Source of the DNA: Gordonia sediminis | Lineage (GTDB): Bacteria > Actinomycetota > Actinomycetes > Mycobacteriales > Mycobacteriaceae | NCBI GenBank assembly: GCA_004193205.1 | Contig: RZUM01000005.1 | Location: 310,001-374,000, forward strand | Length of the DNA: 64,000 nucleotides | Reading direction: 5' to 3' | In this document: positions 9,625 through 17,482 of the stretch, one piece after another | Layout: each line of letters begins with the position of its first letter | How positions within the stretch are numbered: position 1 is the first letter of the stretch | Position numbers and translations under genes: made by a program | Notes under the pieces: generated by a model | What the model was told of the DNA's origin: nothing | Databases searched by the model: none | What the model saw: only the letters and a program-made list of their open reading frames with translations

Positions 9625-10998
9625 ATGCAGCCGCTCCTCGACGAATGTCGCGCGGTCGTCGGCGACGCCCATGTGCTGACCGATCCGCAGGCGATGGCCG
9701 GCTATCTGACCGACTGGACCGGTCGGTGGACCGGACACGCCGAGGCCGTGTTTCGTCCGCGCACCACCGATGAGGTCGCGGCGCTGATGCGTATCTGCGG
9801 CTCCGGGGACGTCGACGTGTGCGTCCAGGGCGGTAACACCGGGCTCGTCGGCGGGTCGGTACCGCCGCCCGCGGCGACAACCGGGCGGCCGGCGGTCCTA
9901 CTCAGCACCACGCGGATGACCGACATCGACGATATCGACCCGGTCGGACGCTGCGTCGGGGTCCAGGCGGGCGCGACCATCGACGCGATCGACACCCACG
10001 CCGCCCGGTCCGGGCTGATGTTCCCGATCGACCTCGCCTCCCGCGAATCGGCGACCGCAGGCGGAGTGGTGGCCACCAACGCCGGCGGCACCCGCATGAT
10101 CCGGCACGGCAACACCCGCGCCCAGGTGCTCGGCATCGAGGCGGTGCTCGCCGACGGCCGGCTGCTGCGGCGCTGGTCGTCGCTGGTCAAGGACAACGTC
10201 GGCTACGACGTGCCCGGGCTGCTCGCGGGTAGCGAGGGCACGCTCGCGGTGATCACCCGGGTGCTCTTTGCCCTGGCGTCGCCGCCGCCGACCACCACGG
10301 TCACCGTCGTCGCGATCGACCACGTCGAGACCGCGCTCGACCTCATCGGGCTGCTGCGGTCCGCCGGCCTGACGATCGAGGCGGCCGAGATCATGACGCA
10401 GGCCGGGATCGACCTCGTGCACGAGCACGGGCAGCGCCGACCGGTCTCGACGTCCGCCCCGTTCTACGCCCTGATCGAGGTCTCCGGGGTGGGGGAGGTG
10501 GAGTCCGAGGTGATCGTTGTGCTCGACAGCGCCGACGGCATTGTCGACGCGGTGCTCGAACCCGGCCCGGCGCGGGCACTGTGGGCTGCCCGTGAGAACC
10601 ACACCGAAGCCATCTCCCGGTCGACGACGACACCGGTGGTCAAGCTCGACGTGTCCTTCCCGCTGCGTGCTCTGCCCGAGGCGTTCGGTGAGCTGTCGGC
10701 CATCGAGGGACTCGTCGACCATCCGTGCCGGGCCATCCTGTTCGGGCACGTCGGCGACGGCAACATCCACGTCAACCTGCTCGACGTCCCGCCCGAGCGC
10801 ACCGAGGAGATCACCGCGCGTGTGTTCTCCATCGTCGCGGTCAACGGCGGCAGCATCAGTGCCGAACACGGCATCGGTCGGGCGAAGACGGCCTGGACCC
10901 ACCTCGGCCGCAGCGAGGTCGACCGGACGACGATGCGCGCGATCAAGGCCACGCTGGATCCGCACGGCGTGCTCAATCCCGGGGTGCTGTTCGGATAG
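9625..10998 (+). CDS. FAD-linked 2-hydroxyacid dehydrogenase (GlcD / D-2-hydroxyglutarate dehydrogenase type)
   Basis: A 457-residue flavoprotein of the vanillyl-alcohol oxidase superfamily. The FAD PP-loop VQGGNTGLVGGS lies at about residue 72, and the second FAD segment AGGVVATNAGGT and LLAGSEGTLAVIT follow. The C-terminal cap has HVGDGNIHVNL and SAEHGIGRAK, the metal-binding signatures of D-2-hydroxyglutarate/D-lactate dehydrogenases. It oxidises a D-2-hydroxy acid in the cytosol with an electron-transfer partner. It converges on the catabolic operon and could process a product of it, but belongs to a separate transcript. The start follows GGGAGGTG. Confidence 0.87.
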   Translation: MQPLLDECRAVVGDAHVLTDPQAMAGYLTDWTGRWTGHAEAVFRPRTTDEVAALMRICGSGDVDVCVQGGNTGLVGGSVPPPAATTGRPAVLLSTTRMTDIDDIDPVGRCVGVQAGATIDAIDTHAARSGLMFPIDLASRESATAGGVVATNAGGTRMIRHGNTRAQVLGIEAVLADGRLLRRWSSLVKDNVGYDVPGLLAGSEGTLAVITRVLFALASPPPTTTVTVVAIDHVETALDLIGLLRSAGLTIEAAEIMTQAGIDLVHEHGQRRPVSTSAPFYALIEVSGVGEVESEVIVVLDSADGIVDAVLEPGPARALWAARENHTEAISRSTTTPVVKLDVSFPLRALPEAFGELSAIEGLVDHPCRAILFGHVGDGNIHVNLLDVPPERTEEITARVFSIVAVNGGSISAEHGIGRAKTAWTHLGRSEVDRTTMRAIKATLDPHGVLNPGVLFG

Positions 10999-11008
10999 CC
11001 ACCGAAGA

Positions 11009-11091
11009 AGCGGCCCACTCAAGCGATCCTCCGGGCTGCGAAATCGAGGTCACGTCGATGGTGCAGCTGGAGGGCGCTCGAGTGGGCCGCT
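11009..11091. repeat. 83-nt imperfect hairpin between convergent genes
   Basis: Almost the whole gap between the FAD oxidase and the MFS gene folds on itself. The outer arms AGCGGCCCACTC (11009-11020) and GAGTGGGCCGCT (11080-11091) are perfect complements. Inward, AGCG pairs with CGCT, CCTCC with GGAGG, CTGC with GCAG and ATCGA with TCGAT, leaving a 7-nt loop at 11048-11054. It may act as a bidirectional terminator but is far longer than typical ones, and could be a short palindromic element. Confidence 0.65.
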
Positions 11092-11102
11092 GGGCCGGGG
11101 CG

Positions 11103-12392
11103 TCAGCGCGGCTGGGTGCTCAGTCTGGGGGCCGGAACAGCTTCAGGGACCTCCGAGGGAGCACGTCGCGACGGCGTCCGTCCGAGTGCGAGGATCACGA
11201 TGAGTGCGATGCCGACCGGTACGCAGGCGATGAGCACGATCGCGCTGGTGGCGAATCCGAGCCCGATGAGCGCTCCGCCGACGATCGGCCCGACGACCGA
11301 ACCGATGCGGCCCATCGACGACGACCAGCCGACACCGGTCGCAGAGGTCGCCTGCGGGTAGAGCGACACCGCGACCGCGGCCTGACCGATCATGCCCGCC
11401 TGCAGACCGAGACCCACGCCGCCGAAAACGAGTAGCAGCAGCGCCTTGTCGGCGCCGAGGAACGCGGAGACCACGAGGAACACGACGGCCACCGCGGTGG
11501 TTCCCGCCAGCACCGACGTCATCCGGAACCGCAGGGCACCCACCATCAGCACACCTGCGCCGACGATGCTGCCGACACCGAGTGCGGCCGATCCCAATGG
11601 TGCCAGTTTGGTGGTGAAGCCGTAGCTGGTCAGCAGGGTCGGCAACCACGACGAGAAGATGTAGAAGACCGAGAACACCAGGAACGAGAAGACCCACAGC
11701 AGGATCGTGCGGACCCGGACCTCGGGATCGAACAGCCGAGCCACCGAGGCGTGATGCTTGGCCGACGACGTCGCCGTGCCGACGACGGCGCGTTCGTCGG
11801 GCAGCCAGAGCCATAGGAACGGAAGCAGGACCGCCGACGCGATCGCGCCGAACACGAAGACCGACGGCCAGCCGAACGAGCCGATCAGCCGGGTGCCGAG
11901 GAGTCCGGCGATGAGCGCACCCAGCGAGATGCCCATGGTCACGAACACCGCGATGGACTGGCGGTAGCGAGTCGGGTTGAGTGCGGTGGCCTGCGCGACC
12001 GCGGCCGGCATGACCGCTCCGAGTCCGAAGCCGGTCAGCAGTCGCAGAGCGCTGAGTTCCAGGATGCCGCCCGACCAGGCGGTGAGCAGGGAGCCGACGG
12101 TGAACACGCCGACGGCGACCAGCACCACCCGGCGACAGCCGAAGCGGGCGGTCAGTCGTCCGACGGCGATGTAGCCGAGTGCGACGCCGAGGCTGGTCAG
12201 CGACAATGCGGGGGTGAAATGGGAGGCGGGGACGTCCCAGTCCTTGGCCAGGGCCGGGACGGACAGGCCGAGCGCGATGGTGTCGTAGCCGTCCAGGACC
12301 ACCGCGACGAAGGCGAGGATCAGTACCGACCAGTTCGGCCGGGTGATGACGGGGTTGCTTGTGGGTGTCGAACTCTGTGTCGGTCCGCTCAT
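11103..12392 (-). CDS. aromatic acid:H+ symporter, AAHS family MFS
   Basis: A 429-residue, 12-helix MFS permease. TM1 carries the AAHS signature VLDGYDTIALGLSVPAL with the essential acidic residues. The cytoplasmic loop has VGRLTARFGCRRVVL and TM5 has LIAGLLGTRLIG. Family members (PcaK, BenK, MhpT) import benzoate-type acids with protons. It is the last gene of the catabolic operon, and its ATG overlaps the RidA stop by 4 nt (ATGA). This supports an aromatic carboxylate as the operon's substrate. The compound itself cannot be deduced. Confidence 0.87.
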   Translation of the reverse strand: MSGPTQSSTPTSNPVITRPNWSVLILAFVAVVLDGYDTIALGLSVPALAKDWDVPASHFTPALSLTSLGVALGYIAVGRLTARFGCRRVVLVAVGVFTVGSLLTAWSGGILELSALRLLTGFGLGAVMPAAVAQATALNPTRYRQSIAVFVTMGISLGALIAGLLGTRLIGSFGWPSVFVFGAIASAVLLPFLWLWLPDERAVVGTATSSAKHHASVARLFDPEVRVRTILLWVFSFLVFSVFYIFSSWLPTLLTSYGFTTKLAPLGSAALGVGSIVGAGVLMVGALRFRMTSVLAGTTAVAVVFLVVSAFLGADKALLLLVFGGVGLGLQAGMIGQAAVAVSLYPQATSATGVGWSSSMGRIGSVVGPIVGGALIGLGFATSAIVLIACVPVGIALIVILALGRTPSRRAPSEVPEAVPAPRLSTQPR

Positions 12393-12835
12393 GATGGCGT
12401 CCTCGGGGTAGTCGGCGTGGTTGACGCCGGTTTGATTGATTCTAGTGCGGGGATCGGGATGAATCCCTGGGCTTCGACCTCGACGGTGAGGCCGGGTTCC
12501 ACCAGTGCGGACACCTCGACGAGGGTCGAGCACGGGAAGTCTCCGGAGAAGACGGTGCTCCGGGCACGTCCGACGGCCGCCTTGTCGGCGATGTCGGTGA
12601 GATAGATACGCAGGACGACGATGTCGTCGACGCCTGCGCCGCACGCCTCGGTGAGGGCCTGCATCCGACGGAACGCCTCCACCGCCTGCGCGTAGGTGTC
12701 GTCACCGCCGATCGGACCGCCCGCAGCGCCGGCGTGCATCCCGGACAGGAAAAACTGCCCGCCGACGACGTGTGCGTTGCTGAACATGTCCGGCCGGGGC
12801 GGTTCGGCGACCTCTGGGTGTCCGACGCGGGTCAT
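12389..12835 (-). CDS. RidA/YjgF-family protein, catabolic operon copy 2
   Basis: A 148-residue RidA-fold protein (YjgF/YER057c/UK114). Recognisable are MFSNAHVVGGQFFLSGMHAGA at the N-terminus, DDIVVLRIYLTDI in the middle and CSTLVEVSALVEPGLTVEVEAQ near the C-terminus. The Arg that binds carboxylate in true RidA (normally before the S-x-x-E/V strand) is replaced here by the FPCSTLVEV sequence. This suggests a catabolic subclass rather than housekeeping imine deaminase. The relatives AmnD/NbaF deaminate 2-aminomuconate. Both ends overlap neighbours by 4 nt. It differs strongly from the copy at 21610-21978. Confidence 0.8.
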   Translation of the reverse strand: MTRVGHPEVAEPPRPDMFSNAHVVGGQFFLSGMHAGAAGGPIGGDDTYAQAVEAFRRMQALTEACGAGVDDIVVLRIYLTDIADKAAVGRARSTVFSGDFPCSTLVEVSALVEPGLTVEVEAQGFIPIPALESIKPASTTPTTPRTPS

Positions 12836-13158
12836 GCGGCACCTCGCCGCAGGTCGGATTCGCGGGTGAGGCGTTCCCGGACCGGCACGAAATCGTAGGT
12901 CGGATAGAAGTCGGTCTGGAACGTTCCCCAGGCCCGGCGTTCCAGTTCGACGTTGACCGCGGCGAGCCGGTCGGCCGCCAGGCGCAGCGTGACGATCTGC
13001 CCGATACCCATCGCGACGACCCACGACACGATCTCGCAGCCCTCGGGCGGGAAGCCGTGCCACCAGTCGTTGTCGTCCAGGCGTTGCTGTAACTGTTCGA
13101 GGTTCTGCGACTGGTCGTGACGCAGGACGACGGTCAGCAGCAGCGTGTCGGAGCTCAT
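12832..13158 (-). CDS. small protein of unknown function between RidA and Rieske genes
   Basis: A 108-residue soluble protein. It begins LLLTVVLRHDQSQNLEQLQQ and continues with WWHGFPPEGCEIVSWVVAMG, then TLRLAADRLAAVNVELE and a C-terminal WGTFQTDFYPTYDF. The alternation of a strand, a helix and two strands recalls dimeric alpha/beta-barrel (ferredoxin-like, muconolactone-isomerase-sized) proteins, but no catalytic motif is visible. It overlaps both neighbours by ATGA junctions, so it is translated with the Rieske oxygenase and probably acts in the same pathway. The function is unknown. Confidence 0.6.
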   Translation of the reverse strand: MSSDTLLLTVVLRHDQSQNLEQLQQRLDDNDWWHGFPPEGCEIVSWVVAMGIGQIVTLRLAADRLAAVNVELERRAWGTFQTDFYPTYDFVPVRERLTRESDLRRGAA

Positions 13159-14258
13159 GCGTTGGCCTTCGCGAGTACCTCGGCCTGGGCGACCGCGTCG
13201 GCACGGTAGATCCGCCGGATGCGCGAGACGCCGAGATCGTGCTGGTAGAGGTGCTCCTCGCGGTCGGCGTCGCCGGCCAGTGCCTCGAGCACCACGCGGT
13301 CCTGTTCGAGCACTTCCCAATGCTTGGCCTCCAGGGTGGTGCGGAACATGAAGCGCCAGGTCTCACGTTCCCAGCCGCTCACCCGTCGGGTCCGCCAATG
13401 GAAGATCGCCGACGTCGACCGGTCGATGGGCGTGCTCATGCCGACGATGCCGAAGACACCGCCGGGGCCGGCGCCCGGACCGTACGGGATCTCCAGGTCG
13501 ACGTAGTCCATAGAGCCGCGGACGAACTCCACCCAGTCGAAGTTCACGCCGCGTTGATCGGTCTTCTCGAAGAAGAAGCCACGGTCGGTCTCGCGGATGC
13601 GGAACCGCGCCGAGGTGTCGCCGCCGAACATCGAATGCGAGTTTCGGTGCAGGAACGCGCCGTGCATCGGGTCGAGCACGTTGTCCATGTAGAAGCGCCA
13701 GGGGCCGCCCCACTCGGCGAAGTTGGGAAACCACGAGACCTCGGGATCCGACAGCCGGTCGGGAAGCACGAACGGCGTCGGCACGGACTCGTCGGTGAGC
13801 GGCATGTAGGCAAAGATCGTGTCGGCGGCCTCGACGACCTTCAGCGAGACGGTGGCCCGGCGCCCTTCGAGCGCGCAACCCGGCATGCCCGGCACCGACA
13901 CGACGGTGCCGCCGCCGTCGACCTGCACGCCGTGGTAGGCGCAGGCGATCCGGTCGCCGAGGTGTTGTCCGACCGAGAGCGGAGCGCTGCGGTGCGGGCA
14001 TCGGTCCTCGAGCATGTGCACGACGCCCCGCGGGTCGCGGAACAGGACCCAGTCGACTTCCAGGCGACGAACCGGGACCATGGCGCCCGGTTCGACCATG
14101 GCGGACGGGAGGATCGGGTACCAGCGGTCGCGCAGCCCGGTGGCGGCGATCTCGTCGGCGTCGAGGTGTCGACGGGTGCCGACAGCGAAGGTGGGCCGTC
14201 CGCGGGTGGGACGAGATGTGGTTGTGGTGGTTGCCGCGGTGGTTTCGGTGGTGGTCAT
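13155..14258 (-). CDS. Rieske non-heme iron oxygenase, alpha subunit
   Basis: A 367-residue terminal oxygenase. The Rieske [2Fe-2S] motif is C87-P-H89 and C106-A-Y-H109. The mononuclear iron site shows D196, H199 and H204 in NVLDPMHGAFLHRNSH. The length and lack of a beta-subunit gene fit the VanA/one-component-alpha group that pairs with a flavin/[2Fe-2S] reductase, here the gene at 20024-20977. Expected activity is hydroxylation, O-demethylation or ring dihydroxylation of an aromatic acid. The first 20 residues are Thr-rich and probably disordered. It is separated by one base from the upstream helix-turn-helix gene. Confidence 0.92.
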   Translation of the reverse strand: MTTTETTAATTTTTSRPTRGRPTFAVGTRRHLDADEIAATGLRDRWYPILPSAMVEPGAMVPVRRLEVDWVLFRDPRGVVHMLEDRCPHRSAPLSVGQHLGDRIACAYHGVQVDGGGTVVSVPGMPGCALEGRRATVSLKVVEAADTIFAYMPLTDESVPTPFVLPDRLSDPEVSWFPNFAEWGGPWRFYMDNVLDPMHGAFLHRNSHSMFGGDTSARFRIRETDRGFFFEKTDQRGVNFDWVEFVRGSMDYVDLEIPYGPGAGPGGVFGIVGMSTPIDRSTSAIFHWRTRRVSGWERETWRFMFRTTLEAKHWEVLEQDRVVLEALAGDADREEHLYQHDLGVSRIRRIYRADAVAQAEVLAKANA

Positions 14259-14259
14259 G

Positions 14260-14493
14260 TCAGTTCCCCAATCGGCGCATCTCGGCGCGGAAGTTCTCGT
14301 CGGTCCACGGACCGCCGTCGGGTCCGTGCAGTCCCAGGGCGTTGAGGCCGTCGACGACCTCGGTCAATGTCGTTGCACCGGCGGTGAAGATCTCGGTGAG
14401 TGAGCCGGCGAGCTTCTGTTCGTACGGTGTGATGGGCTCCGGGTGGGTTTGGTGGACTTCGAGATAAGGCTCGCGGGCTGGGCGAGTGATCAT
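14260..14493 (-). CDS. small 'recombinase-like' helix-turn-helix protein linked to Rieske oxygenase
   Basis: A 77-residue protein. The C-terminal half, LTEVVDGLNALGLHGPDG followed by PWTDENFRAEMRRLG, has the shape of the HTH part of serine recombinases (a domain family known as recombinase-like HTH). There is no catalytic domain, so it is not a recombinase. Similar small proteins are found next to Rieske oxygenase genes in several catabolic clusters, from memory. It may be an accessory subunit or a regulator. The ATG at 14493 has AAGGAG upstream and overlaps the preceding gene by 4 nt. Confidence 0.65.
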   Translation of the reverse strand: MITRPAREPYLEVHQTHPEPITPYEQKLAGSLTEIFTAGATTLTEVVDGLNALGLHGPDGGPWTDENFRAEMRRLGN

Positions 14494-14945
14494 TGGAGGG
14501 CTCCTTCGATCAGTGGAGTGGGCGGGGTGAGCAGTTTGCCGTCGCGTGCGGCGAGACCTTCGGCGATGGCGACGAACGAGGAGCTCCATTCGGCGAAGGA
14601 CTCCCGGCGTTCGGTCTGCACCGGTTTCGGCGCCCCGTCGATGACGACGAAGACACCGTTGTCGATCTCACCGGCGAGTTGTTGGGCGGCCGCGAGATCC
14701 GCGTCGGCCGACGGCGCCGACGCCAGGACAAGTGTTGGTACCGACACCTCGGCGAGGAGGTCTGCCACATCCGCGGGGACCGCGGCCGGTTCGGCCAGAA
14801 TCAGGCTGAGGACGACATCCGGGTGCGTAACGGCGAGTCGAATGGCCTCGGCCACATCGTGATCGGCGGCGAAGACGTGGGTCGGTGCACCGGATTCGAC
14901 CGCGGTGCGGGCTCCGTCGTCCCACCACCGCGTCGCGGCGGTCAT
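14490..14945 (-). CDS. short alpha/beta-hydrolase-like protein lacking the nucleophile
   Basis: A 151-residue protein with the layout of the core of an alpha/beta hydrolase. HVFAADHDVAEAIRLAVTHP and DVVLSLILAEP align with the nucleophile-elbow helix and following strand of true hydrolases, and VSVPTLVLAS matches the strand before the catalytic acid. In place of G-x-S-x-G it reads AADHDVA, so the Ser is absent, and no clear catalytic His is seen. It is about half the normal length. It overlaps its two neighbours by 4 nt each, which argues it is a working gene, perhaps a binding partner of the ThDP enzyme. Confidence 0.55.
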   Translation of the reverse strand: MTAATRWWDDGARTAVESGAPTHVFAADHDVAEAIRLAVTHPDVVLSLILAEPAAVPADVADLLAEVSVPTLVLASAPSADADLAAAQQLAGEIDNGVFVVIDGAPKPVQTERRESFAEWSSSFVAIAEGLAARDGKLLTPPTPLIEGALQ

Positions 14946-16627
14946 GACCGTGTCCCCGCGGCAGAGGGGACATGCACGGGCGGGACGAAGGGCCCCGGCG
15001 CCGGGTCGAGCGCCTCGACATCGACCTCGATGATCGAGGGGCCTGGGTGCGCGACCGCGTTCTCGAGGGCTGTCGCGATCGAGCCCGCACCCTGGACCAG
15101 TCGATACGGCAGATCCATCGACGCCGCGAGCAGATCGAAGCGCGGGGTGTACAGGTCGACGCCGGATCGTCGGAAACCGTTCTTCTCCTGCATGTTTCGC
15201 AGAACCCCGTAGCCGCCGTCGTTGAAGACCAACACGATGACGTGTGCACCGGTGCCGGCGAGAGAGGCGAGCTCGCCGAGGTGGACGGCGAGTCCGCCGT
15301 CGCCGGCGATGACCATTGTCGGCACCTCCGGCCGGGCGTGGGCGGCGCCGATACCCATGGCCAGGCCCTGCCCGATACCACCACCGAGTGGGAAGACGTT
15401 CGTGGCGCGGTCATAGATCGGGAGCAGACGGTTACCCCACTGGCTCGACGGGATGGTGACGTCGCGGGCGATGACGGACTCGGCCGGCAGATGCTCGCGG
15501 ATGGCCGAACAGATCTCGGCGTAGCCGCCGATGTAGGCCGTCAGGTCGGCGCGGACGCGCTCACGGACCTCGGTGACCCGTGTCGTCCACTCGGCGTCGG
15601 CGGCGGGCGGCCCGAGGAGCTCGGCGATCGCCCGAACACTCCGATCGGCGTCGCCGACGATGCCGACGGTCGTGGGATAGACACGTCCGACGGTTGTCGG
15701 CTCGACGTCGATCTGGATCAGCTTCTGCGGCAGACGCAGACTGTACGAGGCGGTTTCGTTGGAGCGGAAGTGGGTTCCGACGGCCAGCAGCACGTCCGCG
15801 TCCCGGATCAGGTCCCGCACCGCCGGGGTGGTGGCGAAGTTGCCGATCACCAGCGGGTCGTCCTCGGGGACGATGCCGCGGCCCGAGTTGCTGGTGAGGA
15901 TGCCCGCGCCGAGCCGATGTGCGAGGTCGGTCAACGCCTCGCCCGCACCGTCGGCACCCCCGCCCAGCCAGATCAGCGGTGTTCGTGCGTCGGAGAGCAG
16001 TGCTGCCGCAAGGGTGACGGCCCGGGCGTCGGGCGCGGCGACCGGGCGCGGGGAGACCTCGCACGGACGCTGCGTATCCGGGGTCGCGAGATATTGCAGG
16101 TCGGTGGGCCATTCGACACTGGCGGGTCCCGAAGGAGCGGACTGGATGCGTGCGATCGCGGTCTCCAGCTCGGCGGCAACGTCTTTCGCATCGGTGATGG
16201 TCGTCGAGTGCGCAGAGATCGCGTCGAGCATCTGCGGCTGTCCGGGGAACTCGTGGATCACGCCGCGACTGGCCTCCGGCCGCGCGGGTGCCAGGTATTC
16301 GCTCTCGATCTGTCCGGTGATGTGCAGTACGCGGCTGCCGGCGGTGAGCGCCTCCACCATCGAGCCGGCGGCGTTGCCGGCGCCGGTTCCGGTGCTGGTC
16401 AGCGCGACGCCGATACCGCCCGATGCGCGGGAGAACGCGTCGGCGGCGTTCACCGCCGCCGCCTCGTGGCGCATCTCGACGAACGTGAGGTCGCGGTCGA
16501 CGGCTTCGACGAGCGGCAGGTTGTGGATGCTGACGACGCCGAACGCGTGGGTGATGCCGTGACGGCGCATCACCTCGACGAGGACGTCGCCGCCGGTGTG
16601 GCGATGCGGGTCGGGCTGTGGACTCAT
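14942..16627 (-). CDS. thiamine-diphosphate-dependent enzyme (acetolactate synthase/benzoylformate decarboxylase-like)
   Basis: A 561-residue ThDP enzyme with the three domains of the POX/ALS superfamily. The PYR domain has the activating E55 in RHEAAAVNAADAFSRASG. The central domain spans about 200-340. The PP domain has G442-D-G followed by N469-D-G-G-Y, the Mg/ThDP site. It decarboxylates or carboligates a 2-oxo acid. A product of ring cleavage or a side-chain 2-oxo acid such as an arylglyoxylate is a plausible substrate in this operon; this is inference. The length is normal and all cofactor residues are intact. Confidence 0.85.
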   Translation of the reverse strand: MSPQPDPHRHTGGDVLVEVMRRHGITHAFGVVSIHNLPLVEAVDRDLTFVEMRHEAAAVNAADAFSRASGGIGVALTSTGTGAGNAAGSMVEALTAGSRVLHITGQIESEYLAPARPEASRGVIHEFPGQPQMLDAISAHSTTITDAKDVAAELETAIARIQSAPSGPASVEWPTDLQYLATPDTQRPCEVSPRPVAAPDARAVTLAAALLSDARTPLIWLGGGADGAGEALTDLAHRLGAGILTSNSGRGIVPEDDPLVIGNFATTPAVRDLIRDADVLLAVGTHFRSNETASYSLRLPQKLIQIDVEPTTVGRVYPTTVGIVGDADRSVRAIAELLGPPAADAEWTTRVTEVRERVRADLTAYIGGYAEICSAIREHLPAESVIARDVTIPSSQWGNRLLPIYDRATNVFPLGGGIGQGLAMGIGAAHARPEVPTMVIAGDGGLAVHLGELASLAGTGAHVIVLVFNDGGYGVLRNMQEKNGFRRSGVDLYTPRFDLLAASMDLPYRLVQGAGSIATALENAVAHPGPSIIEVDVEALDPAPGPFVPPVHVPSAAGTRS

Positions 16628-16656
16628 GGGTGTGTACTCCTGGGGTCGGGTGGGCG

Positions 16657-17436
16657 TCAGATGTAGCGGTGGACTCCGCCACCGACGTCGAGGGCGGCGC
16701 CGGTCATGTAGCTGTTGCGTGGCGAGAGCAGGGTCGTGACCGGGAACGCGAGTTCGTCCGCGGTTCCGAACCGTCCCAGCGCGATACCGCGGTCACGCGC
16801 GATTTCCGCGCTCCACTCCGCGAAGTCGGCCGAGCCGCTCTCGGCGAATCGTCGCTGCCACTGCCCGGTGTCGATGAGACCGAGCAGCACCGAGTTGACC
16901 CGGATGCCGTCCACGGCGAGATCGCCGGCCAGTGACCGGGAGAGATTGAGCAGCCCGGCCCGGGCGGCCGCGGTGACCGCGAGTCGCAGTTCGGGCTGGC
17001 GGGACAGGATCGCGTTGACGACCACCACAGAGGCGGCATCGGACTTCGCCAGCGCCGGACGGGCGGCACGGATGACGTTGAGCGCACCGAAGATCTTGAG
17101 ATCGAACTCGGCGCGGATCTCGTCGTCGGTGGTCTCGTCCAGCGTGCGCATGAGTGACCGGCCGGCGTTGCAGACGATGCCGTCGAGTCCGCCGAGGCCC
17201 TGCACCGCGGCATCGACGAAGGTGTCGACGGAGGCGCGATCGGTGACATCGCACGATGCGTAGACGACGTCGGTGGTGGTAGCCAGATCTGTGGTGGCAG
17301 AACGCAACCGGTCGACGTCGCGGGCACAGAGCGCGAGCGTGGCACCTTCCTCGGCGAGCATTCGCGCCGTGGCGAGCCCGATCCCCGAGCTGGCGCCGGT
17401 GATCAGAATCCGGCGCCCGGTGAGCTGCAGATCCAT
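16657..17436 (-). CDS. SDR-family protein without the YxxxK active site
   Basis: A 259-residue classical-length SDR. The cofactor loop TGASSGIG (about residues 14-21) and the structural CNAGRS are present. At the active-site helix, where Y-x-x-x-K is expected, the sequence reads LAVTAAARAGLLNLSRSLAG, so both Tyr and Lys are missing; VVVNAILSRQP takes the place of the Ser strand. The C-terminal DVGGG is normal. Related SDRs with an AARAG helix do exist, so this may be a defined subfamily with altered chemistry. It lies 29 bp upstream of the ThDP gene. Confidence 0.8.
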   Translation of the reverse strand: MDLQLTGRRILITGASSGIGLATARMLAEEGATLALCARDVDRLRSATTDLATTTDVVYASCDVTDRASVDTFVDAAVQGLGGLDGIVCNAGRSLMRTLDETTDDEIRAEFDLKIFGALNVIRAARPALAKSDAASVVVVNAILSRQPELRLAVTAAARAGLLNLSRSLAGDLAVDGIRVNSVLLGLIDTGQWQRRFAESGSADFAEWSAEIARDRGIALGRFGTADELAFPVTTLLSPRNSYMTGAALDVGGGVHRYI

Positions 17437-17482
17437 GGTGACTCCTCTGGTGGTGGTGTGGGTGTGGTGGGTTGGATGACGG

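Noticed and set aside
14260-14493. Remnant of a serine recombinase or mobile element
   Set aside because: The HTH-like part has no catalytic domain or flanking repeats and is coupled to pathway genes.
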